Source of the DNA: Verrucomicrobiales bacterium
Lineage (GTDB): Bacteria > Verrucomicrobiota > Verrucomicrobiia > Verrucomicrobiales > DEV007
Assembly (NCBI GenBank): GCA_021648365.1
Contig: JAKISY010000003.1
Location: forward strand, 1-64,000
Length of the DNA stretch: 64,000 nt
Reading direction: 5' to 3'
The notes under the pieces: model-generated
Seen by the model: the letters and a program-made list of their open reading frames with translations, nothing else
Databases searched by the model: none
Told to the model about the DNA's origin: nothing
Shown here: positions 44,855 through 54,044 of the stretch, piece after piece
Layout: each line of letters opens with the position of its first letter
Numbering within the stretch: the stretch's first letter is position 1
Translations under genes and position numbers: made by a program

Positions 44855-44895
44855 AGATGGAACCGCAGATTTCACAGATGAACGCAGATAAAGAT
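44855..44895. repeat. Dispersed short repeat, ACCGCAGATTTCACAGATGA type
   Basis: The phrase ACCGCAGATTTCACAGATGA followed by ACGCAGATAAAG lies in the gap between the aminotransferase and nucleotidyltransferase genes. It is a close form of a short intergenic phrase seen also near 25297 and, more loosely, near 4878 and 20136, and in many unrelated bacterial genomes. Confidence 0.6.
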
Positions 44896-44923
44896 GGGAT
44901 TATAATTAAATAGTTTTTTTAAG

Positions 44924-45646
44924 ATGAGTGAAGAAGTGAAGATAACAAAGGCGGTGATTTTGGCTGCGGGTCGTGGCACGAGGATGAAAGGGTTGACTGA
45001 GGATATCCCGAAGCCGATGATTGAGGTGCGGGGGCGACCGATTTTAGAAACGATCATCAAGGGCTTGGTGGAGAATGGGGTGAAGGAAATTTTGGTGGTA
45101 GTGGGCTACCGACCTGAAGTGATCACGGATTATTTCGCTGCTGGCGAAAATTTTGGCTGCGCGATTTCTTATGTGACCCAAGAGATTCAAGATGGCACTG
45201 GGCGGGTGGTGGATTTGGCGATAGATTTTTCGGCTGGAGATTCTTTTATTTTGAGTTATGGCGACATCTTGGTGGCGGCGGAAAGTTATGCTGACTTGGT
45301 AGATTTCACGGCAGTGGATGGCAAGATCACGGTGAAGGTCAACGAAGATGTGTCGAAGGGAGGAGCGGTCTTTATCGATGAAGATGGCTGGTTGACGGGC
45401 TTGATTGAGAAGCCAGGGTCTGGTGAGCCGACCAGTCCCTATTATAACGCTGGCATCTATTCCTTCAGTGCTCGTATTTTTGAATACACTGCCAAACTAG
45501 AGAAGTCACCGCGTGGTGAGTATGAGCTGACCGATGCGATCGCTGCGATGGTCGAGGATGGACTAAAAGTGAAAGCGGTCGAATTGAGCGGAGATTGGGC
45601 GGATGTTCGTGATCCTGGGGTGGTAGAGAGTTTGAATCGAGAGTGA
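44924..45646 (+). CDS. Sugar-phosphate nucleotidyltransferase
   Basis: A 240-residue nucleotidyltransferase of the RmlA/GlmU N-domain type, which activates a sugar phosphate with NTP. The signature loop is AVILAAGRGTRMKGLTEDIP followed by KPMIEVRGRPI, where the lysine and the arginine bind phosphate. FILSYGDILV holds the metal-binding Asp. YYNAGIYSFS is also typical. It may supply nucleotide sugars for polysaccharide or lipid synthesis. It is followed directly by NAD synthetase. Confidence 0.85.
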   Translation: MSEEVKITKAVILAAGRGTRMKGLTEDIPKPMIEVRGRPILETIIKGLVENGVKEILVVVGYRPEVITDYFAAGENFGCAISYVTQEIQDGTGRVVDLAIDFSAGDSFILSYGDILVAAESYADLVDFTAVDGKITVKVNEDVSKGGAVFIDEDGWLTGLIEKPGSGEPTSPYYNAGIYSFSARIFEYTAKLEKSPRGEYELTDAIAAMVEDGLKVKAVELSGDWADVRDPGVVESLNRE

Positions 45647-45653
45647 TAGAGTG

Positions 45654-47303
45654 ATGAAGGTAGGTATCGGACAGATCAATGCGACGATTGGGGATTTTGC
45701 TGGCAACGTGGAACGCTTGCTGAGGGCGTATGAGCAGTGTGTTGCCGAGGGAGCCGACTTGGTGGTAACGCCAGAACTGGCTATTCCCGGTTATCCACCG
45801 AGGGATTTGGTTTATCGGTCGGGTTTTGTCGAAGGGAATTTGGCGGCACTGCAGGAGTTGGCTGAAAAAACGGGTGAAGTGCCTTTGATCACAGGTTTTG
45901 TGGATTTTTCCAAAGCGGAGGCTGGAGCGCCCTTTGTCAATGCTGCAGCGGTCTTGCAGAACGGGAGAGTGCAGCAGGTGGTGTTGAAGTGCCTGTTGCC
46001 GACGTATGATGTGTTTGACGAAGCGCGGTATTTTCAGCCGGGCAATGAGGTCGAGCCAGTGGAAATTGCGGGTATCAAGATGGGTATCACTATTTGTGAA
46101 GATATCTGGAGCGAAGATTATTTGCCTGCCAAGTTGTATGTGCGGAATCCACCTAAGACTTTAGTGGAAAAGGGGGCGCAGATGATTTTGAATCTCAGTG
46201 CTTCGCCTTATCATCAAGGTAAGCCGCATGTGCGAGAGCAGATGATGGATGATTTGTGTCAGGACTTAGGGGTGCCGATCGTTTATGCCAATGCGGTAGG
46301 CGCGAATGATCAATTGGTCTTTGATGGTCACTCTGCGGTGATCGCTGCCAGCGGAAAGGTGGTGCAGCGCTTGGCGGGTTTTGAGGAGGCGGTGCAGGTA
46401 GTCGATCTGGGTGGTGGTGGGGAGGCGACTTTGCAGGAGTGGCAGCAGCCGATGGAGGAGGTGGCTGGAGCTTTGATCTTAGGCGTGCGGGATTACATGC
46501 GAAAGTGTGGGTTTAAAAAGGCGGTGATTGGTTTGAGTGGAGGCATTGATTCTGCCCTCGTCGCTACCATCGCAGCACAGGCGATCGGGGCGGAGAATGT
46601 TTTGGGGGTGACGATGCCGAGTCAGTTTTCTTCGGCGGGTAGTGTGGATGATTCGGTAGCTTTGGCTGAGCATCTAGGGATCGAGTGTCAGCAGATTCCG
46701 ATTAAAAAAGTGTTCGAGGATTTGAAAGCGGAGATGCGACCTGTGTTTGGTGATCGAGCTGAGGATGTGACGGAGGAGAACATGCAGGCGCGCATCCGTG
46801 GTTTGATGTTGATGTCGATCTCGAATAAGATGGGGAATTTGCTACTGACAACAGGCAATAAAAGTGAGTTGGCGGTGGGCTACTGCACGATCTATGGCGA
46901 TATGTGTGGTGGACTGGCGGTGATCAGTGATTTGCCCAAGACGACGGTGTTTGAGTTGTGCCGTTGGTTGAACCGTGATGGTGAGGTGATCCCTTGGAAT
47001 ACCATCAACAAACCTCCGAGTGCGGAGTTGCGTCCCGACCAGAAGGATCAGGATTCTTTGCCCGAGTATGAGATTCTCGATGGGATTCTGGAAGGGTACG
47101 TGGAAATGCAGCTCAGTGTGGCGGAGATTGTCGCCGCGGGTTATGATCAGGAGGTGGTGAAGTGGGTGGCGCGTGCGGTGGATATCAATGAGTGGAAACG
47201 CTTTCAAGCAGCTCCTGGTATTCGCGTTAGCAGTAAAGCTTTTGGAATGGGACGACGTTACCCGATCGCGCAGCGGTACGTAGCATGGGATTCCAGCCCA
47301 TGA
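45654..47303 (+). CDS. nadE: Glutamine-dependent NAD+ synthetase
   Basis: A two-domain enzyme of 549 residues that amidates nicotinic acid adenine dinucleotide. The N-terminal nitrilase-type glutaminase has the Glu-Lys-Cys triad: TPELAIPGYPPRDL near 41, LKCLLPTYDVFDEARYF near 114 and ITICEDIWSEDYLP near 150. The synthetase domain has the P-loop GLSGGIDSALVATIAAQ and TTGNKSELAVGYCTIYGDM. A GTG three bases upstream is also possible. The last residues (YVAWDSSP) are coded by a REP-like hairpin, so the natural C-terminus was changed. Confidence 0.9.
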   Translation: MKVGIGQINATIGDFAGNVERLLRAYEQCVAEGADLVVTPELAIPGYPPRDLVYRSGFVEGNLAALQELAEKTGEVPLITGFVDFSKAEAGAPFVNAAAVLQNGRVQQVVLKCLLPTYDVFDEARYFQPGNEVEPVEIAGIKMGITICEDIWSEDYLPAKLYVRNPPKTLVEKGAQMILNLSASPYHQGKPHVREQMMDDLCQDLGVPIVYANAVGANDQLVFDGHSAVIAASGKVVQRLAGFEEAVQVVDLGGGGEATLQEWQQPMEEVAGALILGVRDYMRKCGFKKAVIGLSGGIDSALVATIAAQAIGAENVLGVTMPSQFSSAGSVDDSVALAEHLGIECQQIPIKKVFEDLKAEMRPVFGDRAEDVTEENMQARIRGLMLMSISNKMGNLLLTTGNKSELAVGYCTIYGDMCGGLAVISDLPKTTVFELCRWLNRDGEVIPWNTINKPPSAELRPDQKDQDSLPEYEILDGILEGYVEMQLSVAEIVAAGYDQEVVKWVARAVDINEWKRFQAAPGIRVSSKAFGMGRRYPIAQRYVAWDSSP

Positions 47304-47425
47304 ATAGTCAGTGTATAGATGATATTTCACATATGTATCCGGAATATGACTGACCTCGACTTGAAGGTTTTTTTAGCAGATTACGTCCGCACAAAAATCA
47401 TGGGCTGGAAGCCCATGCCACCTAT
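47276..47425. repeat. Pair of CATGGG hairpins around the nadE end
   Basis: Two related palindromes lie at the nadE 3' end and just before the next gene: CATGGGATTCCAGCCCATG near 47285 and CATGGGCTGGAAGCCCATG near 47399, the second followed by CCACC. They differ from units A and B above but share the small loop and the trailing CCAC. They might act as a terminator-like structure or be a second REP family. Confidence 0.65.
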
Positions 47426-47428
47426 CTA

Positions 47429-47914
47429 ATGAAAGCTAAGTTCAAAATTCTGTTTGTTTGTTGGGGTAATATTTGTCGCTCTCCAACCGCAGAAAATGTG
47501 ATGCGGGCGGTGATTGAGCGTGAGGGCTTGCAGCAGGAGATCGAGGTCGATTCTGCAGGCACCTTGCACATACATGCGGGCAATCGTCCTGATTCAAGAA
47601 TGACTGAGGCAGTGGAGCGACGGGGATATCAGATGAAGGGGCGCGCTCGTGGTATTGAGCTTGAAGATTTCGAACTGTTTGATCTGATTCTGGTGATGGA
47701 TCTTGATAATCAATCTGAGGTGCTAGCCTTGCGAGAGTCTTATCAAGGTGAGAAGGGGGAAGTGAAGCTGTTTTGTGATTTTTGTGATCAGCACAAGGAT
47801 CAAGTGGTGCCAGATCCTTATTATGGAGGGCCAGAGGGCTTTGAAAAGGTATTGGATTTGATTGAAGGTGGCTGTGAGGGAATCGTGAAGTGGTATCGGG
47901 GCGGTGTGAGGTGA
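47429..47914 (+). CDS. Low-molecular-weight protein tyrosine phosphatase
   Basis: A 161-residue phosphatase of the arsenate reductase/Wzb fold. The P-loop C-x5-R is VCWGNICRSPTAE near residue 12, and the general acid is in VVPDPYYGGPEGFEKV. The gene starts just after the second hairpin. Relatives dephosphorylate bacterial tyrosine kinases (Wzc type) and control capsule or exopolysaccharide export. No tyrosine kinase gene is in the window. The 15-base gap to the next gene suggests cotranscription, but the frames are otherwise unrelated. Confidence 0.9.
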   Translation: MKAKFKILFVCWGNICRSPTAENVMRAVIEREGLQQEIEVDSAGTLHIHAGNRPDSRMTEAVERRGYQMKGRARGIELEDFELFDLILVMDLDNQSEVLALRESYQGEKGEVKLFCDFCDQHKDQVVPDPYYGGPEGFEKVLDLIEGGCEGIVKWYRGGVR

Positions 47915-47972
47915 GGGCTTTATGTGATATTTGGCTTGTTGCATTGTTGAGGATTCGATAAACTTTTCTGTA

Positions 47973-49058
47973 GTGAAAAATAACGATAATTGGAGATTCA
48001 AAAGGAACTGGCTAGAAGCTCTTTTGCTGTTCTTGGGAGTGTTGGCTGTCTGTGGCAGGGGGGTGTCTGAGGAACTGGATGAATTCGGACTTCCTGCAGT
48101 GAAATTCGAACAACTGGATAAGAAGAGCAGCGCATTGACTTATAGTGAAGGCTTGAACGCAACAGATGATAGTGAGGAAGCGATGGTTACTAAAATTTAT
48201 AATCTCCCTATGAACTTCGTTTCTATGTGGCCAAGATTAGATCCTGATGAAAATGGGACGGAAATTAGACATAAAATTCATACAGTAAGAGGCTTGTTGC
48301 AGTATTTTGGGGTTGTTTTCGAATCTGGTGCGCACGCAATATATGATGCTAAGACGAGTCGACTCATCGTGCGTCAGACGGTGCCAGAGATGAAAAAAAT
48401 TGATACTTACATTGCCACGGTGACAGCTCAATCTCGGAGTGAAAGAGCGAGTATTAATGTTCGTATTGAGGTTTACGAGCTGAAGGTCAAAGATGTTGCG
48501 AAATTATTAAATGCTGCAGAGTCGTTAGCTGATCACAGTGTCCAGTGGCAGGCGGTTTTGCTATTGCTGGAAAAAGGTGAAGCTCGTTTGCTTAGTAACG
48601 TAACTTTGATTGCTAGGAGTGGGCAGAGCGCTAAGTTTAGTGATGTGCAGGAGTTTAACTATGCTGCAAATTCACAGCACGGGAAACATCAGGGGGAAGC
48701 TGGAGTTACCATGTTTGAAATACAAGAAGTGGGAACAATTTTTGAAATCAAACCGAAAATTAATGCCAGTGATGGAAGTGTGGATCTCGCTTTTTCGTTT
48801 GAATTACTTTCGGCACCACCAGCGATGAAGAAGGGGGTGGGATTAGTTTCAGACAAGGGAAAAGGCATTGAACTAGAGGGGCCTAAGTTCCGCTTTAAGG
48901 GGTTAGTCGAAAATATTTCTATAGCAGATGGATCAGTTCGGATCATAGGGAGTTGGTTGCCGTCAGGTAAACCAGAATATGAAAATGAAAAATCAATGTG
49001 CATCGCCTTTCTCAAGGTGGATGTGCAATCTATTTTTCCAAGTGATACTAATAAGTGA
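47973..49058 (+). CDS. Secretin-like periplasmic protein, paralogue 1
   Basis: A hypothetical exported protein of 361 residues from the GTG at 47973 (a TTG at 47931 would add 14). A hydrophobic helix at residues 15-28 is a signal or anchor. LLQYFGVVFESGAHAIYDAK and RLIVRQTVPEMKKIDTYIA resemble the secretin N-domain-like repeats (G-x-x-F-x-x-G-A-x-A-I-x-x-x-x-x-x-L-x-V-R) found in verrucomicrobial proteins related to type II/III secretion. The C-terminal half has no secretin barrel. Its stop overlaps the start of the next gene by one base. Function unknown; a scaffold or pseudo-secretin domain is a guess. Confidence 0.6.
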   Translation: MKNNDNWRFKRNWLEALLLFLGVLAVCGRGVSEELDEFGLPAVKFEQLDKKSSALTYSEGLNATDDSEEAMVTKIYNLPMNFVSMWPRLDPDENGTEIRHKIHTVRGLLQYFGVVFESGAHAIYDAKTSRLIVRQTVPEMKKIDTYIATVTAQSRSERASINVRIEVYELKVKDVAKLLNAAESLADHSVQWQAVLLLLEKGEARLLSNVTLIARSGQSAKFSDVQEFNYAANSQHGKHQGEAGVTMFEIQEVGTIFEIKPKINASDGSVDLAFSFELLSAPPAMKKGVGLVSDKGKGIELEGPKFRFKGLVENISIADGSVRIIGSWLPSGKPEYENEKSMCIAFLKVDVQSIFPSDTNK

Positions 49059-50065
49059 TGAGAATTGTTAAATTTATGCTATTAGGCTTGTGTCTGCTTG
49101 ATGGAACACTTTTTGCTGAAAATGAACCATCTAAATCTAGGCAAGCCGAGAGCGAGCTGGATACTAGAGTTTATGAAGTGCCCAGTAATTTTCTTGATCG
49201 CTTCCTTTCTATGAATGAGGAGGTTGTGGCAAATGATCCTTTTGGTGATTTTGAAGATAAGTCCAAATCTACTAAGCCGGCAGATAGGAGTTTCCAAGGA
49301 ATACTGAATACGCACTATGGGATACCTTTTCCTAAAGGGGCTTCCGCTATATTTAACCCCAAACAAGGTCGATTGGAAGTAAGAGCGGACTTGGATACGA
49401 TGGAGCTGGTTGAAGCTTTCATAGGTTCGTGGAATGACCGTTTGCCTAAGCAGCTCAATGTTCGTGTGGAAATCTACCAGATGCCGGCTATAGCAGCTCT
49501 TAAAGTACAGCAACTTTGTGGAGCTGAGGATGATCATACTTTCATTTGGGAGAAGGTGCTGGGCATGATGGAGCGCAAACAGGCGTCACTTGTGGTGACT
49601 AGCAGTGTTATTGCTCAAATCGGTCAAATAGCCAAAGCTGAATCGGTAAGAGAGGTGATTTACCCGACTGAAGTTAAATGGAGCGAAAAGGCTGGGCTTG
49701 TTTTACCTGTAAAATTTAAAACGCGCAAGGTGGGGACGATTCTGGAGGTTGATCCTGTATTACAGAGTGATTATTTTACTGTCATGATTGACCTTAAAGT
49801 TGAACATCACACAGGCCCGCCGTTAATGAAAAAGTTGATGGTGAATTCTGCTAAGGCGGGACGAGTGGCAATAGTGGAATTGCCCGAGTTTCAAGCTAAA
49901 ACTATAGCCACGCAAATCACTATGAGGAGCGATAGCTATAAATGCATCGGTGCTTGGCGACCGACTGGGAAACCTGAATACGTTAAGGCAAATGCGATGC
50001 AGGTAGTTTTCCTGCGAGTAGATTTGCAGACGACTGGCAAAATCGTGCCTTGGAAGCAACGATGA
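49058..50065 (+). CDS. Secretin-like periplasmic protein, paralogue 2
   Basis: A 335-residue exported protein with an N-terminal signal peptide (MRIVKFMLLGLCLLDGTLFA). It shares the layout of the preceding gene: YEVPSNFLDRF, then HYGIPFPKGASAIFNPKQ and RLEVRADLDTMELVEAF, and a C-terminal VGTILEVDPVLQSDYFTVMI. The latter matches the E-x-x-P-x-v motif of secretin-like proteins. GTG at 49055 is an alternative start. Both paralogues are probably cotranscribed and act together outside the cytoplasm. Confidence 0.62.
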   Translation: MRIVKFMLLGLCLLDGTLFAENEPSKSRQAESELDTRVYEVPSNFLDRFLSMNEEVVANDPFGDFEDKSKSTKPADRSFQGILNTHYGIPFPKGASAIFNPKQGRLEVRADLDTMELVEAFIGSWNDRLPKQLNVRVEIYQMPAIAALKVQQLCGAEDDHTFIWEKVLGMMERKQASLVVTSSVIAQIGQIAKAESVREVIYPTEVKWSEKAGLVLPVKFKTRKVGTILEVDPVLQSDYFTVMIDLKVEHHTGPPLMKKLMVNSAKAGRVAIVELPEFQAKTIATQITMRSDSYKCIGAWRPTGKPEYVKANAMQVVFLRVDLQTTGKIVPWKQR

Positions 50066-50205
50066 GTGTTGTTAGTTATTTTTTGATAACTGTATAGTTA
50101 AGTCTATAATGTCAAGGTTTGGATTTTGTTGGGTTAACTGCGTAAGAAGGCACGCAGGAGCGAGCCCCTCCAGCGGGCGTCTGATAAGAAGTGGGGGTGA
50201 TTATT

Positions 50206-52890
50206 TTATTTCTTCTCTTTCAAACTCACCAAATAAGCTAGCAGGTCGCTCATTTGTTGTTGATTGATGATTTGCTCCAATCCGCCGGGCATCAGGGAGA
50301 GTTGGTTACTGGTGATGGTTTTGATGTTTTGTCGTAGTAGGGTTTCTTGAATGCCTTCACTTCGTTTGATCGTGATGCTGGTGGGGGATTCGGTGACGAT
50401 GAAACCTGAAACATTGCGTCCATCATTGAGCTCTATGATGTATTGTCGGTAGTTGGCTTGCACTTCGCGATTGGGGTCGAGGATGTGGATCAATAAGTCG
50501 GAGGCTGTTCGGTTTTGAATGGTGGAGAGATTTGGTCCAACGTCGTTGCCTTTTTTATCGATTTTATGACAGGCAATACAGATTTGTTCAGCGATGGTTT
50601 GTCCGCGTTTTGCATCGCCTTTGAGTTTAAGTGCGGCTTGGTAGGTGGCTATCACTTTATCACGTGCGCGCGGTACGCTACTGGCAAAGAGTGCCGTTGC
50701 CTGTTTGCGAATGGCGCCGTCTTTGTGTTTCATCAGCAAAGCACGGCGGGAAGGTTCAATGCTATCTGGACTTAATTTATTTTCAGCTACAGCGTTCAGT
50801 AATGCTGGTATCCATTCGGTGCGACCGAGTAAAGATTCGATGGCTTCATTTGTGACCGTAGGAGAGAGAGTGGGTAAAGCTGTGGCGATGAGGGTGGCTG
50901 TATCTGCTGAGCCGAATCCTGTCAGGGTATTGAGTGCGGCTAATTGTATGTCTGCAGATTGGCTCCTGTTGAGGAGTTGAGTGAGTGGGGCTTTAGCTTC
51001 TGCGTAACTTGCGTGAGCTAGGATTTTGATGGCTTGTTTGCGCTGAGCGGTAGAAGAGGAAGTTTGAGCTAAAGTTTGTTTCGCGTTGTTGATCATGCTG
51101 CTGAGAAGTTTTGCAGCAGTAGGGGATTGTGCTAAGTAGGGGGCTAGACTGGGGCGTGAGCGAACTAGACTCTCTCCGAGGCCGAGAACGAGGGTGCGCT
51201 GGATTTTCGGATTTTTTGAAGCGGAGCCACTGTCGGCAGCTTTTAGGATAAGCATCACTTCCTGCTTCTGATTTCGACTGCCGACGAGTTGGGCGAGTTC
51301 GCGAATAAAGAGTTGTTTGCTTTTAGCTGAACTGAAATCTTCCTCGGTGTTGAGTAGATGTTTGATCATGCCTGCGGCTAGGTTTAAGGATGAGCTGAGT
51401 ATTGCAGTGCGCATCCAGTAGTCACTGGCATCACGTGTGGCGATGTTTGCAAGTGCGATGGCTGCACGAGGATCGGTGGTTTCTCCAAGGCTGAAGGCGG
51501 CTTGGAATCGCACCCGTGCATGATCGTCTTTTGCCAATGTGAGGGCTTGCTCTAGAATGGCAGGTTGTGTATCAAGACGAGATTCAGCTAGGCGGAGTGC
51601 GTGCTCTCTGACTCCAGCTGAGGAATCCTTGAGTCCGATGAGTATTTCATCGTCACCGAGAGCCTTGAGTCGTGCAAGTGAGTGTAAGGCGTGAAGGCGG
51701 GCGAGTTCGTGGGTGCTGTTTTTTACTAGGGCGCGCAGTGGCTCGACGGCAGCTTTATCCTGTCGTTCGTAGATGAGGCGTTGGGCTGCGTCGCGCCACC
51801 AACCGTTGGGATTTTCTAGCGTTTGAACCAGTTCGATAGCGGTCACGCTTCCCAACTTGGGTGTTGCGGGGGGCTTGAAGCCTTTAGGTGCTAGGCGATA
51901 AATGCGTCCTCGCTGATGACCATTTTGCAAGTTGATAACGGCGATGATTTCTGGGGTCATCGAGGTGGGGGTTTCGATGATCTCGCGATACATGTCGGCG
52001 ATGTGCAGGGTGCCATCAGGTGCGTTGGTTAGGTTGGCGGGGCGGAACCAGTTGTCTTTGCTACGCACGATTTCGGTTTTTGTGTCGACACGTTTGGCTG
52101 CAAAGCTAACGCCGTCGGGTTCGAGCACGCGGCGGTGGATGAGATTGCTTTGCACTTCGCCGAAGAAGATGTTGCCGTGGTATTTTTTTGGATAAGCTGC
52201 TCCTCGGTAGATGGTGACGCCACTGACGGCGGTGAAAACGTCGTCGGCGACATAGTATGGCGCCCATTTGCGGTCGAGAGAGCGGCGGTATTTGGATCGT
52301 GCTTCTCGCCAAGGCTCGGGGGGGGCTGATGCGGTAGACTTTGTCACCTTGCCAAATGTTCTGCCGCACTTTGGATACGGGCAGGTAGGGGTTTCTTGCA
52401 AGATAGCGGGCGGGTAGGATGACGTGCACTCCGGGTTTGGAGTTTTGACAGAGAAAGCGGTTGTTCCAATCATCGAAGCTATTGCCAAATTGTTCTGAAC
52501 GGATAGAGCTTCAAATTTTTCGCTGACTGGGTCAAAGCGAAAGTCGCACCCACGTATGGAAATAGTTTTGGCTTTTGGATTGTCCGCTGGGCGTATTTCC
52601 CCTCCTGATCTTGATCCCGCACCATAAATCCAGTTGTCGAGACCCCAAATCAGGTTATTGGCAGTGCTTTCTTCGTTGGTGAAGCCAAAGCTGGTATAGA
52701 TCTTCCGTCGCACATCGGCGACTCCATCTCCGGTGGTATCTTTTAGATACCAGAGGTCGGGGGAGGCTACCACGAAGATGCCGCCTTTCCAGGGCTGGAT
52801 ACCGGTTGGCCAGGCGATGTTGTCTGCGAAGAAGGTGCTTTTTTTGTAGTGACCGTTGCCATCGACGTCTGAGCTGGCGCACAATTTGCA
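50206..52890 (-). pseudogene. PVC-type haem-binding protein, truncated, two compensating frameshifts
   Basis: Remnant of a PVC-superphylum cytochrome-like protein. FADNIAWPTGIQPWKGGIFV and LWYLKDTTGDGVADVRR are the first blades of its beta-propeller-like domain. A HEAT-like helical region follows and a C-terminal CxxCH haem site QICIACHK near residue 780. The N-terminus and signal peptide are missing; the frame opens with a TTG codon in unrelated DNA at about 52890-52914. Between about 52320 and 52500 the normal sequence (SEQFGNSFDDWNNRFLCQNS) is in another frame. One base is missing near 52500, and one extra C sits in a run of eight at about 52318-52325, so the frame returns. Relatives oxidise sugars or alcohols outside the cytoplasm. 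Confidence 0.8.
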
Positions 52891-53260
52891 AGAGTTGGCA
52901 GAACGACGTATCAAGGAAAAAGAAGCAAGGGAGAGCTTGCGACAAGAAAACTCAGCGAAAGCTAGCTGAGTTACTTAAAAGCCGGACGAAATACAGTAGA
53001 GCTGTGTTCGCACGATTAAATAACTTGAATAATAAGCTTAATGCGTAGCTCGGGTTAATACCCCGCCGCTTGCGGCGTCTATATTGAAATGTAGAATCGA
53101 ATACCCCACCTCTGCAAGGCAGCGTCTGAGCATAAGCGAAGCGAAGAGGCTTGCAGTGGGGAGCTTTATTTGCGCGGAATTTACTGGGCTTGGAGATTTT
53201 TAGCACAAAATTTGAATTACAAATCCAGGGGAATCTGGATGACTCCGGAAAGTGCAACTA
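52891..53260. other. Rearranged segment with palindromic GC hairpins
   Basis: No intact gene. The left edge breaks the PVC haem protein. The plus strand reads a short helical phrase (LQELAERRIKEKEARESLR) then NNLNNKLNA and a stop at 53048. After it come ATACCCCGCCGCTTGCGGCG at about 53060 and a second arm, CCCCACCTCTGCAAG, paired with CTTGCAGTGGGG across 53106-53160. Such CCCC-rich inverted repeats resemble ends of small mobile elements; no transposase remains. I treat this as an insertion or recombination scar. Confidence 0.5.
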
Positions 53261-53407
53261 ATGGGACAGGCTCTAGCTATTGCTGATGCGGGTGCTGATG
53301 TGGTTATATCTGGACGCGATCTGGAGCGCCTTGAATCGACGGCTGTGGATATTCGCAAGCTGGGCAGAGAGGCGGCGATCGTGCAAACAGATATGGGGGA
53401 GCCCTAA
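53261..53407 (+). pseudogene. SDR remnant, homologous to the gene at 59856
   Basis: A 49-codon stub of a short-chain dehydrogenase that starts in the middle of the cofactor domain (MGQALAIADAGADVVISGRD) and stops with TAA after QTDMGEP. Reading one base later, KCEQVKTAEFVCEL, matches the continuation of the SDR at 59856 (KECEQ). The resemblance to residues about 27-75 of that gene is strong. Upstream in-frame TGA and missing N-terminal glycine loop show that it is dead. It marks the left edge of the globin-kinase island. Confidence 0.75.
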
Positions 53408-53534
53408 AAATGTGAGCAAGTGAAGACAGCAGAATTTGTGTGCGAGCTGAATATCTATGAAATAAGAAACGAATAATACATGAATAAAATCATTTCAATT
53501 CGCTTAAATTAATACTATTAAAGAGTATTGTAAC

Positions 53535-54044
53535 ATGGAAGAAAAAAAAATCACAGCTGACCCACTCAGTGCAATAATGACAGCAGGAACCGTAATTGGC
53601 ATCTGCTTACTTAAGAATGGATCAATTGTTCATGAGAATTTCCCATGCTCGCCTCCCGACCTGGTGAAAATATGTAGAGTCATCGACGGTTTGACTCAGG
53701 AGTGTGAGAGCCAAGGTCGCAAGGTGGATCAAATGGCATTTGGCTATGATGGAGGGAATTTGCTTGCCATCACTATAGGTGATCATCGATTATTGATCAT
53801 GCACCTAACGAGTGAAGAAATTGATTTTCTTGCTAAAACGGCTCGGGCTTATCTTAAGGACCTCATTGCCCCACCTTCCTTGGATGAAAACATTTTGCAA
53901 TCTAATATCTACTCAGATCAGTCAAATGAGGAGGATGATAGGGTTGAAATCACAGCCGATCAACAAACGTTCACTGACCCCAATCGTAAGCTGTCCTCAA
54001 ATATGTCCGTTCAAGAGTTAGTGGAATACTTTGCTAAGCAATAA
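53535..54044 (+). CDS. Roadblock/LC7-like protein (small signalling protein 1)
   Basis: A 169-residue protein, AT-rich relative to upstream genes. Residues about 15-115 (GICLLKNGSIVHENFP, AFGYDGGNLLAITIGDHRLLI, then FLAKTARAYLKDL) have the alternating strand-helix pattern of Roadblock/LC7 or profilin-like folds, followed by a low-complexity acidic tail and a C-terminal helix (MSVQELVEYFAKQ). The assignment is moderate. The second, clearer roadblock gene lies 1.6 kb downstream. In bacteria these domains form dimers that regulate small GTPases (MglB) or other partners. Confidence 0.6.
   Translation: MEEKKITADPLSAIMTAGTVIGICLLKNGSIVHENFPCSPPDLVKICRVIDGLTQECESQGRKVDQMAFGYDGGNLLAITIGDHRLLIMHLTSEEIDFLAKTARAYLKDLIAPPSLDENILQSNIYSDQSNEEDDRVEITADQQTFTDPNRKLSSNMSVQELVEYFAKQ

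Noticed and set aside
52655..52945. Frames antisense or shifted in the PVC haem protein N-terminus
   Set aside because: They are shadows of the conserved propeller sequence or of the rearranged segment.
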